Of a stretch of DNA of 64,000 nucleotides, positions 1 to 13,400 are shown in pieces. The DNA is from Acanthosoma haemorrhoidale (taxonomy: Eukaryota; Arthropoda; Insecta; Hemiptera; Acanthosomatidae), in the NCBI GenBank assembly GCA_930367205.1, contig OV884011.1:123315866-123379865 (forward strand). The letters are read 5' to 3'. A program made the translations under genes and the position numbers. The stretch's first letter is position 1, and every line of letters begins with the position of its first letter. The notes below the pieces were generated by a model. The model made no database searches. It was not told the origin of the DNA and saw only the letters and a program-made list of their open reading frames with translations.

Positions 1-805
1 ATTCAAGAATTTTTTTCTGTTGATGAAAACCATCGAAAAACCTTGACTGGAAAAGATCCAAGAACAACTGATTGAGAACTTGTGGATAGTGGAATTTTTA
101 GTTGGGAAATCAATTGTTCCTAACCACCCCTCAGTGATCCGCAAGGTTAAAAAGCCATAAAAATAGATTTCCAAATTACAGGAGCTTTTTACAAGACTTA
201 CGACTCATGCAAGCCACTTTCCAGACCTCTTGCAAATCGACTAACACTTTTTTAGATACCTAGAGGACTTTTTACAAGAAAAAGCAATTTATGACAAAAA
301 ACTTTGGAAAATATCTTTTTAGAATTTCATTAATTTAACTCATAAAACTGGTAACAGTTTTATTAAGCTAATGTTTGGTGAATGCTGATAACAACTTAGT
401 TATAATGAATATTTTCTAAAAGTAATAAAGTTCTGTTCCAGTTGTTTGTACAACATGGTGGTCCTGGCAATATTTTTTAAATCAATTATAATTTTGTTAT
501 CACTACTTAGATTTAGTGTACTTTCTAGCAATATTTTCTTAGGTGTGTTGGCTAGTGTGGGTGGAACATTGATAATTGATTAAAGCAACTTTTGTCTGCC
601 CACAAATTTTTTATTCTATTTACAATTGTAAACGTACTTTCAATGGCTTAAACCACTATCATCAGGTGGTATATTGAGAAAACATAGATGCACATCTATA
701 TATAATCATCTATCAACTTAAAATTAAAAATACACTTGTACGGTATAAATTTAATTATGGGATTTAACAGTATTTATTTTATTTTATTTGTTTTTTTGGA
801 TTCAG
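1..805. other. Left-edge non-coding stretch, upstream intron of the plus-strand gene
   Basis: No exon with convincing borders was found here. Bases 1-250 have short protein-like stretches broken by stops in all plus frames and may be an old mobile-element remnant, but no motif identifies it. The last bases form the pyrimidine-rich tract and AG acceptor of the exon starting at 806. Confidence 0.4.
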
Positions 806-1035
806 GTCATATTTGTGAGAAACTGTTTAAAAATGAAAAAGAAATAAAGTTTATGAAAAAACTGTTTTATGAAGTATTACGTTTTGCCCAAAAGAGAAAT
901 TATGATACAATAAAAATCGCAAGCCTGTTTGGTATGTACTATACAACGCACAGTTTCTTTATAAGCTCATTGTGGCATGACTACGAGGAAACATATCACT
1001 TCTTTAAAGAAACAGTGTTTGTGCACTCAATTAAT
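806..1035 (+). CDS. Internal exon of a CFAP119/CABCOCO1-like ciliary protein gene
   Basis: The exon is bounded by a T-rich tract ending GATTCAG and by the donor AAT|GTGAGT. It is open throughout in one frame (entry phase 1, exit phase 0) and gives about 77 residues, starting GHICEKLF and ending TVFVHSIN. The pattern FYEVLRFAQKRNYD, IASLF, a histidine, then a Y-x-x-FK segment and HS resembles, from memory, the core of CFAP119 (CCDC189) and CABCOCO1 proteins, where a similar block ends HSVxRPPFS. The next exon begins DPPESVPIFS in matching phase, so the join reproduces the family's HS..PP..IFS arrangement. Known members of these families are axoneme-associated. The family call is by pattern only and the 5' exons are outside the window or unseen. 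Confidence 0.65.
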
Positions 1036-2568
1036 GTGAGTTTATAAACATCCAAGATTTAATTATTGTTAGTTAGTAAAGGAGGTCAAACCACAAATCC
1101 CCTAGCAACACGTTTAGCCCTCAGTTTAGTACACTATGATCCAATACCAGAACAATTTACAAGGTGACAGGGCTCACCTGAAGGATGATTGTAACTAATA
1201 CTAACTTAACCAAGGTATCATTGGCAGTCTGTTGTCATCAGTGTAGAAAGTGTGGCAGAGTCATGGTGTTAAACCCCGGGTTAGTAAGGTGCTGCAACAA
1301 GTCAAAAACTTGATGTGTCTCCAATAAATGAACTCGCTCACCCTCAGCACACCAAGCAACGGGTTCTTTAGTCGCAGGTTGGCATTATTTACCTTCTTGA
1401 GAGAGGTATGCCTGACCTCATTTCTCACCACAGTGCTCTTAAATCAAGACAAATAATATAAGGATAATTATAACAAATTAAAATTATAATACAAGGCTCA
1501 GTGGTTTAAAATTTTATATTCTGTTTGGTCATTGAATTTATATGATACTTGAGAATGGCGGTATGTCCATCAAAAGCGCTTGTATGACTGTGAAATAAAC
1601 TGTGGGTAGACCAGAGGGAGTCTATATTTTTTAATATGAATAAACACTACAACCAGTCTTCCAATATTATTGATTTAGCATAGTTCATTACATTTCGAAT
1701 GGTCCCTCTGTCTATTATTTGATTTCTATTCCATGCAGGATATCAATCCCAGAAAGGGGGGAAGGGTCCCACTTTTGCACTCCTCTCAATGCTATTCACC
1801 ACCCTCACCCAAAGCAATAGAATTGAACTGTACAGTGAACCCTCCTGCACTCACAGTGGTTATGAATTTGACACAAAGAGCTTATGAGATAGGGACATTC
1901 TTTGTCTACTCAATCATTTGTGATCATGTGTGAATTGCATTAAAACCTATTTCTATTATGCTAGATTTTTCTGTTATGATTTAAATTAAATAAAAAAAAA
2001 TTCTTGACAGACAAAATTATGACATTAGGAAACCCTCATGATCATTACTAGTTTTTAATGAAAAAAAGAAATCCAGTTTAAAGCCTTGAGCTATAAATTT
2101 ATATTATGTCAAAACTCTGCAGGCAAGTTTCACATCAATACATTTCTAATAAAAGTGATTTTGAAGTGACCTTATGGAAAGCTTTATCAGTTTTTTATTA
2201 ATAACTCAGTTTGTATTATTTACTTAAGAATTGCATTGTGAAATTTTTAATAGTCACTCACAAAATAAAAGCTATAGCAAGATGACAGCAAATAATACTA
2301 AGCTCACAAAAAAATATTCCGTCCTAAAATCAATATCAGTTCATTAATGAAAATTGAATAAAGTACAAATAATATTCCTTAAAGTAATTTAGTCAATCAA
2401 TTTTTATACATATCGATTTTTTCCAATGTTTCTTTTTCATAATTCCATTATTGAATTTGAGAATATACGAGTATACACATATTCATTACTGAATATTTAC
2501 TCTAATTCAATACATATACATTTTTACCACCCTAAGCTAATAACTATTTCAAAAACTGTTTAAGGTAG
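1036..2568 (+). other. Intron of the CFAP119-like gene
   Basis: This stretch runs between the GTGAGT donor at 1036 and the acceptor AAGGTAG ending at 2568. It is AT-rich. A 66-codon plus-strand open frame at 1733-1933 shows no recognisable motif. No mobile-element ends were recognised. Confidence 0.5.
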
Positions 2569-2844
2569 GACCCACCTGAAAGTGTACCAATCTTTAGTGT
2601 CATAAATGTGAAAGATATCCTGGAAAGGTTCAGTACTTTATACTTGCCAGTGCTTCCTCTCTTGCGAGTAATTCTTCTTCCAAATGCAAGGTTGGTAATG
2701 ACTTGGGAAAAATTGAAAGACAAATATGAGGTACAAGAAGAGGATAAATTCCTTAGCCGTTTGAAAATGAAAGAGCTTCAACAGGGAAGAAGTAGAAAAG
2801 AGGATGTGGAAGAAGTGGAATTGGAGCTTGATGAGAGAAGTTGA
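2569..2844 (+). CDS. 3' exon of the CFAP119/CABCOCO1-like gene, ending in an acidic tail
   Basis: The exon opens after AAGGTAG in phase 0, joining the exon at 806-1035 without loss of frame. It codes 91 residues and a TGA at 2842-2844. It begins DPPESVPIFSVINVKDILER, followed by a hydrophobic stretch (LYLPVLPLLRVILLPNARL), MTWEKLKDKYE and an acidic/basic tail. The PP..IFS..VK.IL segment is where CFAP119-type proteins carry their RPPFS-IFS motif. A polyadenylation signal AATAAA is at 3068-3073. In the plus-two frame the acidic coding character carries on past the stop to 2993, which suggests an indel in this exon or a sequence error near 2820-2845. If so, the 3' end given here is artificial. 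Confidence 0.6.
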   Translation, partial: DPPESVPIFSVINVKDILERFSTLYLPVLPLLRVILLPNARLVMTWEKLKDKYEVQEEDKFLSRLKMKELQQGRSRKEDVEEVELELDERS

Positions 2845-2993
2845 ATGGAGAAGAGGAAGGGTTCGGGGAAGAGGAACTTAAAGAGGAGGAGTGGGAAGAC
2901 ATGGATGATGAGGTAGAGTGGGAGGAGAAAGAGCTATTAATAAAGAAACGAACTACACATCAGTACTACTACACAACTAGCGAAGAAGATTGA
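2838..2993 (+). pseudogene. Out-of-frame continuation of the acidic C-terminal tail
   Basis: In the frame shifted by two from the upstream exon, the DNA reads KLNGEEEGFG, then EEELKEEEWEDMDDEVEWEE, then a K/T/Y-rich end and SEED before TGA at 2991-2993. Reading on past that stop gives another short acidic stretch to a TAG near 3034. This looks like the natural continuation of the acidic tail just upstream, displaced by a one-step frameshift. Either the gene is decaying or the sequence has an indel. Confidence 0.45.
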
Positions 2994-3067
2994 ATTGATG
3001 AACAAGCTATATCACATGTAAAAGATGATGATTAGTTTGAATTCAAAGTAGTGTAAAAAATGATAAT

Positions 3068-3073
3068 AATAAA
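3068..3073 (+). terminator. Polyadenylation signal AATAAA for the plus-strand gene
   Basis: AATAAA follows the acidic tail by about 75 bases (from the stop at 2993) or 225 bases (from the stop at 2844). A T-rich stretch follows from about 3091. It is a plausible 3' end for the CFAP119-like transcript. Confidence 0.4.
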
Positions 3074-4435
3074 ATGAACATATATCCAAAGTAGATTAAT
3101 TTTATTCTTTGTGGTTATAACTTATCTCGACTCATCTTTATGAAAGAGTTGTCTAAACAGTTGATTTTTCCTTAATTTATTGAGACATGCTACAGCTAAA
3201 TTTTACAGTGACCAAATATTTATTTTATTAATTTATAGCTTTACTTGTAATTTTTGCAATAAAATACAACAAATGCAACAATAAAATAAGTTAGCAATGT
3301 AAGTTAATTCACTTATCTAAATAACTGTAGATCTAGCATAATCTCCTACCTGTAACAATCATAGGATAGAAGGATGTTTTGGGAGCAGGAATTGATTATT
3401 AAAGGAGGAAAGATGCTTCTGATGTCTGAAAACCACTTTAAACAAAAACACTAATGTCTAACTTGTACTAAGAGAACACATCAGTCTCTCCTTAGCAGTA
3501 ACCAAGTATAGACGTGTTCTTAGTGTTCTCAAAAGTTTTGTTTTGTTATTTTATTTATAAATTTATTTTTTATTTTAACTAGAGTAGTTCTATTTATTAA
3601 CTAATTAGTTCCAAAAACAGTGTTATTAACAACAATGGCCCTTCAAGTAAACGTTTAAAAACGGAGATACTAGGCTCTTCAAAATTTAATTTGTACCAGA
3701 GTTCTACTAAAAGAAAAAAAAGTGAGTCAGTAAAGTACAATATTTAATAGTTTCAAACAACTTTCAGATAAAGAAGAAGAACTTGAAGAGGAAATCCAGA
3801 CAATGAAACCAAAATTCCCACCATTTATGGTAAATTTTACATTGGATAATCATAGAGAAATTATTGCATTTCTTAAATCAAAATTGAATAAGGTTAACAT
3901 AGAATAATATGGTTCTAGGAAAAGGTTTGGTCAATGGTTATCTCTAACCTCCTCTCTTGTTATACACTGGTCGTTTGCCGCCCTTTTATGCCAGCTAATT
4001 TTTCAAATTCAAATATCACAACATTATACAGATTTTTCAAAATGAAATTGTTTTTCGTCACATCATTCATCATCAAACCATATTCACCCACAATAAGCGA
4101 AAGACACTTTAGCCAAAAATTCAAAGTACTTCACCCGAGAAAAGAAAACATTTTTACATTATTTTCCTTAAAAAAGCACATGTGAAGATTAAGTTTCTAT
4201 TTTGTTTTTTTACTTAGATAACTCTTCGTAAAATCTAGTAGTATTAATTTCCAGGAAAAAAATATTGTTTCTCATTATTTATTTCATCAGATTATAGTCA
4301 TATACAAACATATTGATGCCTGCTGAGGTTATTAACTTTAATAGTGTAATGTTTTTCAGATGAAATTATTACTAATTTTCATATTGTAACCTAATACAAA
4401 GTGAAAAACAACAAGTATAGCAAATGAAACCCCAT
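3074..4435. other. Convergent intergenic region
   Basis: This lies between the 3' end of the plus-strand gene and the 3' end of the large minus-strand gene. A plus-strand open stretch at about 3735-3906 reads SFKQLSDKEEELEEEIQTMK followed by PKFPPFM and a basic end, then a stop. It could be a stray exon or old processed copy, but its splice phase does not fit the neighbouring gene. Nothing else was recognised. Confidence 0.35.
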
Positions 4436-4441
4436 TTTATT
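4436..4441 (-). terminator. Polyadenylation signal of the large minus-strand gene
   Basis: Read on the minus strand, AATAAA follows the TAA stop by about ten bases. This would give a very short 3' UTR unless a later signal is used. Confidence 0.4.
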
Positions 4442-4451
4442 TCTATCTTCA

Positions 4452-4499
4452 TTAGCCATTCTGAAGAAACAATTTTTTCATAGCATTATCCATTTGTTT
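4452..4499 (-). CDS. Exon 48 (terminal) of the large coiled-coil gene
   Basis: The acceptor TTGTTCACAG is followed by 15 codons, KQMDNAMKKLFLQNG, and TAA. It enters in phase 0 like all other exons and an AATAAA follows closely, which supports it as the last exon. It is short, so support rests on phase, acceptor and position. Confidence 0.6.
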   Translation of the reverse strand, partial: KQMDNAMKKLFLQNG

Positions 4500-7400
4500 C
4501 TGTGAACAAAAATACAAATAGAACCATTAGTGTATAACCATTTACTGAAAAGAGGAGGTACTTACAATCTACAAGAGATATATACCCTGTTTCCTAAGAA
4601 CCTGCTTTCAGCCAAGCAAGAGCACTTGACACTCAATTTATTGTATATATATAGTCAATAAAACATAACCATATTACCATATGTTAATTATATCCCACCA
4701 ATTTAGGATTGGAAAACACTATTTCCTTTAAATCATTGATCAGTCTTGTATCATATTTTAATAAATTATATTGTGTAAAATAACTATTTCTGTAATTTTA
4801 TTAGTTATAGGAATTATAGGTGTATGAAAAAATGCTTTACGAGATTGCGCATCCTATTCAGAATATTGCATTATGATTGAAGTTATCACTACTTAATTTT
4901 TGTTTGTTTTAAAGCATGTCTGTACATTTCTGTGTTTATGAAACTAGTCATGTGTGAATGATTTCATCAATATCAGATTTTAAAGGTATATTGAACAACC
5001 CTGGTTACCTAATTAATTAATTCTATAAGAAGAGTATTAAAATATAGACTATACCATATTGTTCAACAGGTAAGCTTTCTTCAACCTTATTTGTATACAT
5101 TTTTTCTCGAAGAAGGGAATAATTTATATGTTGCAGCGAGTCTATCATAGAGAGCAATCGTCTACAACAAAATATTGTTTTTATACAATATAGCTATAAG
5201 CTGGAGACATAACTATACAACTGTTATAGTATGATTTTATGAAATATCTGGGGTGGGGAGGGGGAGAGAGAGAGAGGAACTGGAAGACTTCTTCACTAAC
5301 ACAGCATCCACACCGAATTACGGCTATATCACCAGACTTAAATTACAGATAAAATGCTTCAAGAATTTCATTGAATATAATTTGAAAAAGAAAAAAGTAA
5401 AAGTAGTGATCACCCAGAATTTGAATTGCCCAAGGTGGATGATTTTGTTTACCGTTCTTTGATTTGTTCAACCACCTTGCCAATCCCCATCATCCTTCCC
5501 CAATGATGCCAGTGATATTATTTACATTTAGAGAATTTGAAGCCTCTCGAACCTGCTTTGGCCTGCCTTGGTTTGGAGCCTGCTTTGGTTTGAGGTGTAG
5601 TGAGAAATTTGAAAAGACGTGATCTAACATTTAGAAGAGACAAATCAAAAGTAGAATTTCAGAGGCTAAAGTGAAGATTGATCAAAAAAAGAAGACCAGA
5701 AGGAAGAATAAATGTAAATATTGTACATTTAAAGATAATTTTGTTGTTTGGAAGCTTACCTGTTTACCTCTAACGATTGCCAAAGTTTCATTTTGTAGGC
5801 TGCTGCTCTTGCAATGGTATTCTTGTCCATCACATCATTTAAAGCTGAGCAAAAGTCATTATTGCTATCTTCAGCATCTACGTTGTCCAACATTAACATC
5901 GTACTCTGCAAAGAACTGAAAATTAATGAAAACAACATCTCACCATTATCTATATAGTATTCTTTTTAATAAAAATAGTTTTGTTATTACATTTACTTTT
6001 GACAAGAATCGATACGCTATGTAATAGCAGGTATAACATCAGGACAGGTCTAGGCTCTGGCATAAAATCGAACTTATAAATGTCACTGAACTAATTAATC
6101 TAAGGAATAGCTCTTGTTGGTACTATAATAAATAACTAAATCTGTACAGGCTGTTCTGTTTAGAAAAGAACTTCTGAATACATTAAAACATAACAAACTG
6201 AGGTATACATTTTAAATAATTAGTGCCAGTTATGGAAGGGTATAATCAAATAATAAATCTTTCATCTTTCCACAATATAGTATTTATTTACCAGAAATAA
6301 TTCTGAAGATTTATAATTTAATTTGAGATACATTAATTTTTTGAAAATAATTTTTAGAATAACAAATACTGAAATATGATTAGTAATTCATAACCCAAGA
6401 TTAAAAAGAAAATAATTGGAAGAAAAGGAAGAACCTAATTGACAATGTATGTGATGTTTTTCTTCCTTTTAATCTTTATATCTCTATTGAAATGATTAGA
6501 TATCAGGTTGGCCAAAAAGTCCGTTCGGTTTTTTAAGCGAAAATAAGACACAACTTTTAAACACAAAGCGATTTATTCAATCAATGATATAATTGCCGTT
6601 TTGTTCCAGTATCTTCTGCCATCTCATGGGCAGATTCATAATTCCATGCTCAAAGAATTTCCTGTCTTTACTGGCAAAAAAATTTTCCAAGTAGATTTTT
6701 ACACCTTCAGAGTTGAAGGTCTGTCCATTCAATGATGGATTTTGAAGAGACCGTAACAGGTGGAAATCGGAAGGTGCAAGGTCGGGCAAATATGGAGGGT
6801 GCGGCAAAACTACCCAGCCAATTTCCAGTAACTTCTGCCACGTCTGCAAAGAAGTGTGCAGTCTGGCATTGTCGTGATGGAAGACAATCCCCTTACGGTT
6901 GGCTAGTTCTGGACGCTTCTGGTGGATCGCTGCATTTAATTTGTCCAGCTGGTCACAGTACACATCCGAATTGATGGTCCTGGTTCATGGGAAGAAGTTC
7001 GTAAAAGGCAACACCCCTCCAATCCCACCAAATCGAGAGTATAACCTGCTTTGGGGGTTGTTGGTGGTAATTCGCCGCGCTTTCCCCATGAGCGTTTGCG
7101 CTCCACATTGTTATAAACGATCCACTTTTCGTCCCCTGTCATCATTCTCTTAAAAAAAAAGGATCGTTTTCTTCACGTTTCCGCAACGAATCGAAGATGG
7201 AAATCCTTTGAGCGAGGTTAGCCTCACTAAGTTGATGGGGAACCCAAACATCGAGCCTGCTCACATAGCCAAGTTGATGCAGATGGTTTTCAACACTCGA
7301 TTTGGATATTTTGAGGATAACTGTGATCTCCCTAGTTGTATAACGGGGATTGGTGTTGACTAATTCATTCACTTAGTCGCTGTTAATCTCAGTTGGCCGG

Positions 7401-10400
7401 CCAGAGCGAGGTGTGTCTTGAACCAAAAAATTTCCCGATCCAAATCTTGAAAACCACTTCTGGCACACACGTTCTGTAACAGCATCCTCTCCATATCTTC
7501 CTGCAAGTTTCTACTGCTTTCTAGCCTTTTTTTAAATAAAAAAGCATGAGGTGTCAATAATGCTCGTTTTGGTTTTCCATTTTCAGGATGATCCTAAACA
7601 CACAAAATACAAACAGTCTCGTGAGAATTTCTCGTCAAACTACATTGAAGTGTCTAGTATCTGACGAGAGCGCACTCGCAAGGGGCGGACTGAAGTTAGC
7701 TACATATTAGACTGCTTGAAGTTTCATGACGACAAAAACCAAACGTACTTTTTGGCCAACCTTTTACAATCAATTTAAAGTAAATAAGCAGTCCTTAGGA
7801 CTTCAGTATTTAACCTCTTGTTACTTTTTTATTTACACAGGGTGGAAAGCTCAATAGCCAAAACCACTTAACTTGAAACTTTAATAATCACCACTCTATG
7901 AAGCTCATTTTAAATAAAACAATAGTTGGCTATTGGTCGAGAGGCCACCTCTGCTTTAGACGTCGCTATGGGTTGCTGGGTGTGAGATGGAAACATAAAG
8001 CATTGGGATATGGATTAAGATGGCCAAGGAGGAGGGCATGAATCTTATGATATCGGGAGGTGGCTAGATCTTGAATGAATGGGATGTCGATTCAGCCTAA
8101 AAGGCTCAACACAGTGTTGATATAAGGGATTATTGGCTATATTATTATATGGATTATATTGGATCCTATTGGAATTATATGGATTGCCTCCAGCAGGATG
8201 TCTGGGACAAAGGAGCACTGGAATAATAACTACTGGCCCACTCTCCATTTATAATTTGTCTAAGCACTCCCCTGATACCCCCAAAAGATATTATTTGGCT
8301 TAGTGCACTATGAGAATGATTATTATTATTATTGTAAGAATTATACTAATTCTTAATAATAATTTTTAAAGTACAGTTAAACAAAACAATTTAGTCAAAA
8401 TTGCATAAAAAAGTTAATATTGATTAACAGCTGACTTCTCACCATTTGTAACTGAGTTTGTAGAATATTAATAGTCTCGTCACGATCAGCAATGAAGCTG
8501 TTCATGTGGGTAATTTTAAAGATTAGCAGCTCAATAAAATCTTCTTGTTCTTGTAAAATATTCTAAAATATTAATATTATATTTTAATGGTGTTGTGATT
8601 TGATAATTCAATGAGAAAATATAAATAGAATGAGCAACAAATTAGATAACAGGATAGAATAAAAAATATTTTCTTGCATTATTATGGGAAAGAAGTGTTC
8701 AGGCAACATCAGGAGTACAATTTGGAAACAACATAGATACACATTTTGCATAATACAAGGAATATAGTAAAAAAAATAAAGTACTAAAATTTGGAATGTT
8801 ATGAGATGTAATTTATTAAACAAAAATTCCAATTAAAAAAATAAAATATTTCGAATTTATCATTGTTTTTTAAATCTATTCTTTGTACTTAAAAAACATA
8901 AAATTTGTATACATCTTGTCATCAATGGTCATCCTGATAATACCTGAACAGGTGAAACATTGACTGTTAAATGATATATTGTCAATAAAAGAGGATTTTG
9001 GAGAGACTAAAGTTTGATGAACAACCCAGAGTGCAAATGTATCTTTTCAAATATCAATATGAGGGAAAATATTATTAAATAATTTCATTTAAGGCAAAAT
9101 ACTTGTTTGCCCATTTAAAGTCAAATCCTTGAATCATTCGCGGCTTACAAAGTAAGTTACTTCTCTTAAAATAACAAATCACCAACTGGATATACTTACT
9201 TAAAGATGCCCAAATATATAGTCTTATATCTACCATCAATTATCATGAAATTTTTACAGTTTATGACTATCTATTTAAATAATTTTTCAAAAAAATTATG
9301 TTTTAAACTATGAGTAGCAAACCATGAATTGGTCATTGTATAATGGTAATATTGTTAAAACCTTATCAACCACTGGTACGCTTTCATCAACTTCATAAAC
9401 AAATCTTTGTTTTTCTTGTAAAAGCTTCTGCAGATCAGAATTGATATGCTCTAGAATGCCCTATAAGATAAATATCAGTTAATAAAATAAAGTAAAGGTA
9501 GATATAAATTATGTTTGTATAAATAATTAAGAGAGGCTAGGGTTTATGGTTAAAAAAATGAAGTGTAAACAGTACTTAAACCCGATATGATGTATGCAAA
9601 GATCCTCTGCTCATTGAAAAATAAGAATAAATGGTTTGATAAAGAGCCCAGTATGAGAATCTCTTAAGTAATGAATAACAGAGGAAAGACATGAAAAAAT
9701 AAAATTTTAACTTCAGAGAAGTGGCAATGAATTATAAGCCAAGCTTTGTGAGCATGGCCGTGATGTGTTAACCAAACACACACAAAAATGCTCAAAACAT
9801 TTTTGTGGATAAATAGTTACAAGATAAACTCTACCAAGACATCGACAAATATGTTAAAACTAGATAGGATAACAACAAAAAACGATGGTGCACTGTGAGG
9901 ACTAAAGGTTTCACATTATTTTGCCCTGCTATTAGAGGGTACATTCTGATGAGGCAGATCAGCCCAGACATTACAGTTTACTTATGACATGGATGAAGTA
10001 AGAAGGACACTCACAGTCACGCTGAATGCATCTCTTGACCTGCAAATAATTAATCAGTTAAAGATCGAATACACAAAAACTGATCAACTGATGAGGTGAA
10101 AACCAGAGAGATGCAGAATTACAGGTTGGTGAGTTTGGGTTCATTTATCTAGGAGGGCTAAGCTCTAACAATGATATGAGAGCAGAAATAAACTGAAGGA
10201 TAATGGTAAGATAAGTGGATGGGCTCTGCAGAGGTAGCTTATTCTGATGTTACCTAAGAGGAAGAAACCTCCATAGCCTATATATGAATAGAAAAGATGT
10301 ACAGAGGTGGAGAGTGCAGAGGCAAAATGTGCAGAAGTAGCTTACATTTGTACAGTCTGCATGCCTACAAATACACAGTTCTCCTCTGCACAGATTACTC

Positions 10401-13400
10401 TTCTTAGCTCCTCTCCAAATAGCTTGGACAACTTGAAATAGCTGATGCATGGTCTGCCTTCCAATTTTATACGTTTGAGTAGCTCTTCTGGATAGTATTT
10501 AACGAAAATTAATCTGAAAAGCCTTATAATAATGATCATGTAATAGAAGAATTGGAAGTACTACTTAAGGGCTTTAAGCAACTGCTTAAAGAGTTCAGTA
10601 AAACTGCAATTTCAGTAACTGGTGCATTAGGTAAACAAGAAGAATGACAAAAAAACAAAATCTGGGGAGAATTTGAAAAAAAAAAAAAAGATAAAATAAA
10701 TTCAACCGCCTGTTGACATGAAAAATAGAAACACTTTACATGAGGAAAACATAAAAGTGAAAAAATGTCGTTTTTTCATAACCAACCTTTATTGACCTTA
10801 TACCTTTGTCCCATTGTTTCTTTTCTCAAGGACAAATTTTTACTCATTTTTAACTTTGATGACCCATTGGATGGGCGTTTCACTGTACCCTGATGGGCCC
10901 CTTCTTACCAGAAAGAGGACAGAGGAACTAGTCTGTTTTATCTGGGATCTTTGAAAGAAGTAAACAATTGTAATCTGTTTGAAATGGAATGTTTATAGTT
11001 GTAATACAACTATGGTATTACAAGGTGCTATTGTTAACCAGGTTCACCATTCTCAAGTGCAAGCAATAGAATGTGGCAACATGGCTAGTCCCCAGGTGGG
11101 TGAAAAACAAACAGTGCCAACTTAATCATTAAAAGATTTTGGACCAATAGGGGGTGGGGGAGTCATGAAACGTGAATTTTTTATAACTTAAGGGCATTTA
11201 AGCAACTGCTTAAAGAGTTCAGTAAAACTGCAATTTCAGTAACAAACAAAAGTTTGGATTTGATGGTAGATGTTTAGATTTAGCAAGTTTAAGGATTAGC
11301 AAGCAAAAGTAGCCAATCTCGATGGACCTAGTTTCTACTTTTTGGGGAGTAGGTTTATCAAGGATTAAATATTTTTCTAGGTAGCTAAATATCTTTTTTT
11401 ACACGACCAAACATGGTTTTTTTCTTAAAATTCAAGACCAAGACTTCTATAATTAGTTTGTAAAAGGTAATAATAATTTTCAATAACTGATAAAAATTTA
11501 TTTCTAGATAAAGCTATGATGATGACTTTAAAAACATCAGGAATTAAAATAACTATTAATGAACACACTATTTAAAATTGATTTTACTTATTTTTTATTC
11601 ATGGCAAGCAAGTCACTGACCTTTTCTTGATTCAATTTCATCATGGTTTGTCTGGTATTGACTAAAACTTCAGTCAGTTCACAAAGTTCCTTCCTGTTAG
11701 CTTCTAAGTCTTGTAACAATTGAGTCTTTTCATTTTCATGTTTATCCTAAAAGTGAATAAATAATTTGTAGAAACAATTAATTCAGATACAAATTTCTAT
11801 AGAACATAAAATAATGGCATACATTTTCTGTCTTTAACAAGTGATTTTCTGTAATCAAATTTGTAAGATTTTCCTTCTGTTTGTTTGAAACACGTAGCCA
11901 ATGCTCTGCCTAAAAAAATATGATTAATTCCATGATAAAATTTGTAGATGATATAGCCTTCCAGGCTCCAGGCATAGTAAATTATTTTTCTTTGGTATGT
12001 TGTAGGGGAGTCTTAAAAATGAATTTTCCTGGAGTCCTACAAGTCTGTATTATTTTGGTGAATAATTTATAATCATCAAAGAATAAATAATTCCTTAGAA
12101 CTGAATTTCTTACTATGATGGTCAAATAAATTTATTTTTATTTTCAAATCACCTCATTTTGTAATAATATTTACTTTTTTCTATTATGCCCATAATAATA
12201 AGAGAACAACAGAATAACCTTTTAATTTACTCTTAGACCAGAGAACCTGTAAGTGTTTGCTTCTCTCAAGATAGATATGCATATAATTTCACATCATACT
12301 AAAAAATGTTCTGGCATGATTGAAACTTCCATGAGTGCTGCTCAGTCGACTACCCCTCCCCTCCTCCTTAGGTGGTGATTTTAAGTTAGAAAATAGTAGC
12401 AAACAGTAAATAGCCACCCTTTAAGTTGTGTTGTCAGCCTAAACAATTTCTGAAAAACAAAATGAACCACCATTCTGGCCCTTCAAATCCAAAAAGGTGG
12501 GAAGGGCATAATAATTTGTTTATGTCAATTACCTAGTGAGCACTTCTGTTGGTAACCTCTGTAACCACTTAAGGCAACGGCCCTCTCTCTCTCTCTTTTT
12601 CTTACCTGATGACTCCTGTGATCTGAGGTATCTAGCTCAGAGATGGTAAATTAAGCTGGTACACTGGTGGAGATGGTATACTATAAGATTATAAGGAGCA
12701 ATGGATTTGTTATATGGCAGAAATAGAACGACAAGAGATTTGGGAGACATGGGATTTCCAGAAAGTTGGGTCAAAGGTCTCTATATGCATACAGGCTTGT
12801 ATATATTTCTCAATAAATAAATAACCAAGGATTTTCAAAAAAAAGGATGTCAAATCGATCATTGAATCCAGTTATGTCCTAAGTTAGGTAGAGTGTACAC
12901 CTCTGTGTCACTTACACTGTGTGTTGTCAGTGTTCAGTCATCAGTTCAAGTGGCTTGTGATAAACAGCATAAACTCCAACCCACAGTACAGGAACCTTCA
13001 CCCCACCACCTCGACATTAGTAGTCTTCTAAGATGACATAGACATTGACTTAAACAAGCCAATTATTAATAAAGTATCTAACTCTCCTCAGAGCGCCCCA
13101 GATAAATCACATTCCGGCAGCCTGAAAAAACCTGACGTTTTTCAAGGTTCAAAAGCTAAAAAAAAAACAACCCAAATTACCCCTACAATGATATCAAACT
13201 CAACTCTTTTGAGCATCTTAAAGCCCAAAAAGCACCTGAACAGCAAGTCACAGCATGATTGCTATCTTACGATTACCACTGACAAACTAAAACCAAAGCT
13301 GATTCCACACACAGCTCACAGGGAAGTGGACCAGTGGCAGGGAATCTGGAAGTCAAATTCACTTCACGGAAGTATTGTCTTATTGTTTTGTGTGAAATTA

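Noticed and set aside
3735..3906. Possible extra exon of the CFAP119-like gene (SFKQLSDKEEELEEE...)
   Set aside because: Its only AG acceptor gives the wrong phase for the upstream exon, and a polyadenylation signal lies between them. Left as a note in the intergenic entry.
5760..5767. Longer form of exon 47 using the stronger GTAAGC donor
   Set aside because: It would be the only non-phase-0 junction in the gene and would not join the terminal exon in frame.
6732..7153. Plus-strand open frames of 80 and 84 codons
   Set aside because: They are the opposite strand of the mariner transposase, which has clear motifs on the minus strand.
8608..8832. 74-codon minus-strand hydrophobic open frame
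   Set aside because: Low-complexity F/L/I-rich translation of AT-rich intron with no borders or motif.
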